Shown: in pieces, positions 49,853-50,290 of the stretch
Layout of the letters: the number at the start of each line of letters is the position of its first letter
How positions within the stretch are numbered: the stretch's first letter is position 1
From: JAABTL01 sp964465355
GTDB taxonomy: Bacteria; Deinococcota; Deinococci; Deinococcales; Trueperaceae
Assembly: GCA_964465355.1 (NCBI GenBank)
Contig: CAYXJZ010000014.1
Location: forward strand, 1 to 50,290
Length of the DNA stretch: 50,290 bases
Direction of reading: 5' to 3'
Program-made: the position numbers and the translations under genes
The notes under the pieces: generated by a model
Told to the model about the DNA's origin: nothing
Seen by the model: only the letters and a program-made list of their open reading frames with translations
The model's database searches: none

Positions 49853-50290
49853 TCAGCGTGCCCCCAGCCAGCGCAACGCCGAGCGGGCGGCGTGGTGGCC
49901 CGACATGCCATGCACCCCGCCGCCCGGCGGGGTGGCAGAGGAGCAGAGGAAGAGGCCGGGGACCGGCGTGCTGTAGGGATCCCAGCGAGCCACGGGTCTG
50001 GTGAACTGCTGCAACAGGTCCTGGACGCCGCTGTTGATGTCCCCACCCACATAGTTGGGGTTGTATGCCTCGTAGGCGGCGGCGGTGCGGCCGTGGCTGG
50101 CCAGCACGAGATCGCGGCTGCCTGGCGCGAAGCGCTCGAGCTGGCCGAGGATGGCCTCACCCATGTCCTCGGTGGAGCCGGATGGCACGTGACAGTAGGC
50201 CCACAGCGTGTGTCTGCCCTCCGGCGCACGGCTGGGGTCGAAGAGGCTCTGCTGCGCCACCAGGACGAAGGGGCGCTCTGGGTGCCGCCC
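49853..50290 (-). CDS. CrtI/PYROXD2-like FAD-dependent oxidoreductase, C-terminal part
   Basis: Only the last 145 residues are in the window; the gene continues past the right edge. HPERPFVLVAQQSLFDPSRAPEG, WAYCHVP, the DILVLASHG-like block, NPNYVGGDIN and the final GLFLCSSATPPGGGVHGMSGHHAA are typical of phytoene desaturase-like and PYROXD2-like NAD(P)/FAD oxidoreductases. The last motif closes the FAD site. A carotenoid role is possible but the PYROXD2-like subgroup has other substrates. Confidence 0.88.
   Translation of the reverse strand, partial: GRHPERPFVLVAQQSLFDPSRAPEGRHTLWAYCHVPSGSTEDMGEAILGQLERFAPGSRDLVLASHGRTAAAYEAYNPNYVGGDINSGVQDLLQQFTRPVARWDPYSTPVPGLFLCSSATPPGGGVHGMSGHHAARSALRWLGAR

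Overview
The window reads as DNA from a high-GC member of the Deinococcota, most likely a Trueperaceae-like lineage. This rests on the gene content: a Rep_3/ParAB replication module like those of Deinococcus and Thermus secondary replicons, a bacterial PolX with a PHP domain, CrtY-type lycopene cyclase and CrtI-like oxidoreductase. It also rests on a very frequent promoter style in which a TANNNT -10 box sits 5-7 nt before the start codon, giving leaderless mRNAs as described in Deinococcus. The assignment is inference. No rRNA, tRNA, CRISPR array, insertion sequence or phage gene was seen.

Layout. 1-417 holds no convincing gene. 418-4891 is a replication and partition locus: parB and parA on the minus strand, a 1.2 kb non-coding origin candidate with about sixteen GGGAA-N6-GGGAC iterons in both orientations (six in exact 22-bp steps just before rep), an 18-bp perfect palindrome, and a Rep_3 initiator on the plus strand. 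5031-9146 carries a small membrane protein, NAD-dependent DNA ligase and PolX, so a plasmid-type origin sits next to core replication and repair genes. 9186-12006 ends with kbl-tdh (threonine to glycine). 12058-18137 holds a secreted two-module protein, YceI with a divergent HxlR regulator, leucyl aminopeptidase, a YugP-type membrane protease and a DUF1684 protein. 18354-21636 is a peptide ABC importer and 22491-25069 an Fe3+ ABC importer; neither has an ATPase gene nearby. 25269-29842 is a probable proline/hydroxyproline catabolic cluster: FAD oxidase, prolyl aminopeptidase, proline racemase-family epimerase and a kinase-fold protein.

30343-33660 has lycopene cyclase and two secreted proteins, one built from the same two-cysteine module as the 12 kb protein. 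33732-38445 has an M20 amidohydrolase, a stomatin-NfeD pair, an AraC-VOC pair and a second SPFH protein paired with a ribbon-helix-helix regulator. 38574-42515 has a phosphoesterase and a sugar-metabolism operon (isomerase plus two Gfo/Idh dehydrogenases). In that operon every junction, including two tiny ORFs, is a 4-bp ATGA/GTGA overlap. It is driven from a bidirectional -10 shared with a subtilisin-like lipoprotein protease (to 44950). 45067-47919 is a sulfur module: an Fe-S type Rrf2 regulator, a tandem rhodanese interrupted by an in-frame TAG, and a TsuA/YeeE thiosulfate transporter, with three tandem GC hairpins in the leader. The window ends with an SDR, an AEC transporter and the C-terminal part of a CrtI-like oxidoreductase.

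The most unusual signals are the iteron field with a ParA that lacks the signature lysine; the chained tiny ORFs upstream of kbl and in the Gfo/Idh operon; the shared -10 giving two leaderless starts 17 bp apart; the undescribed two-cysteine secreted module; and the amber-interrupted rhodanese behind a triple-hairpin leader.
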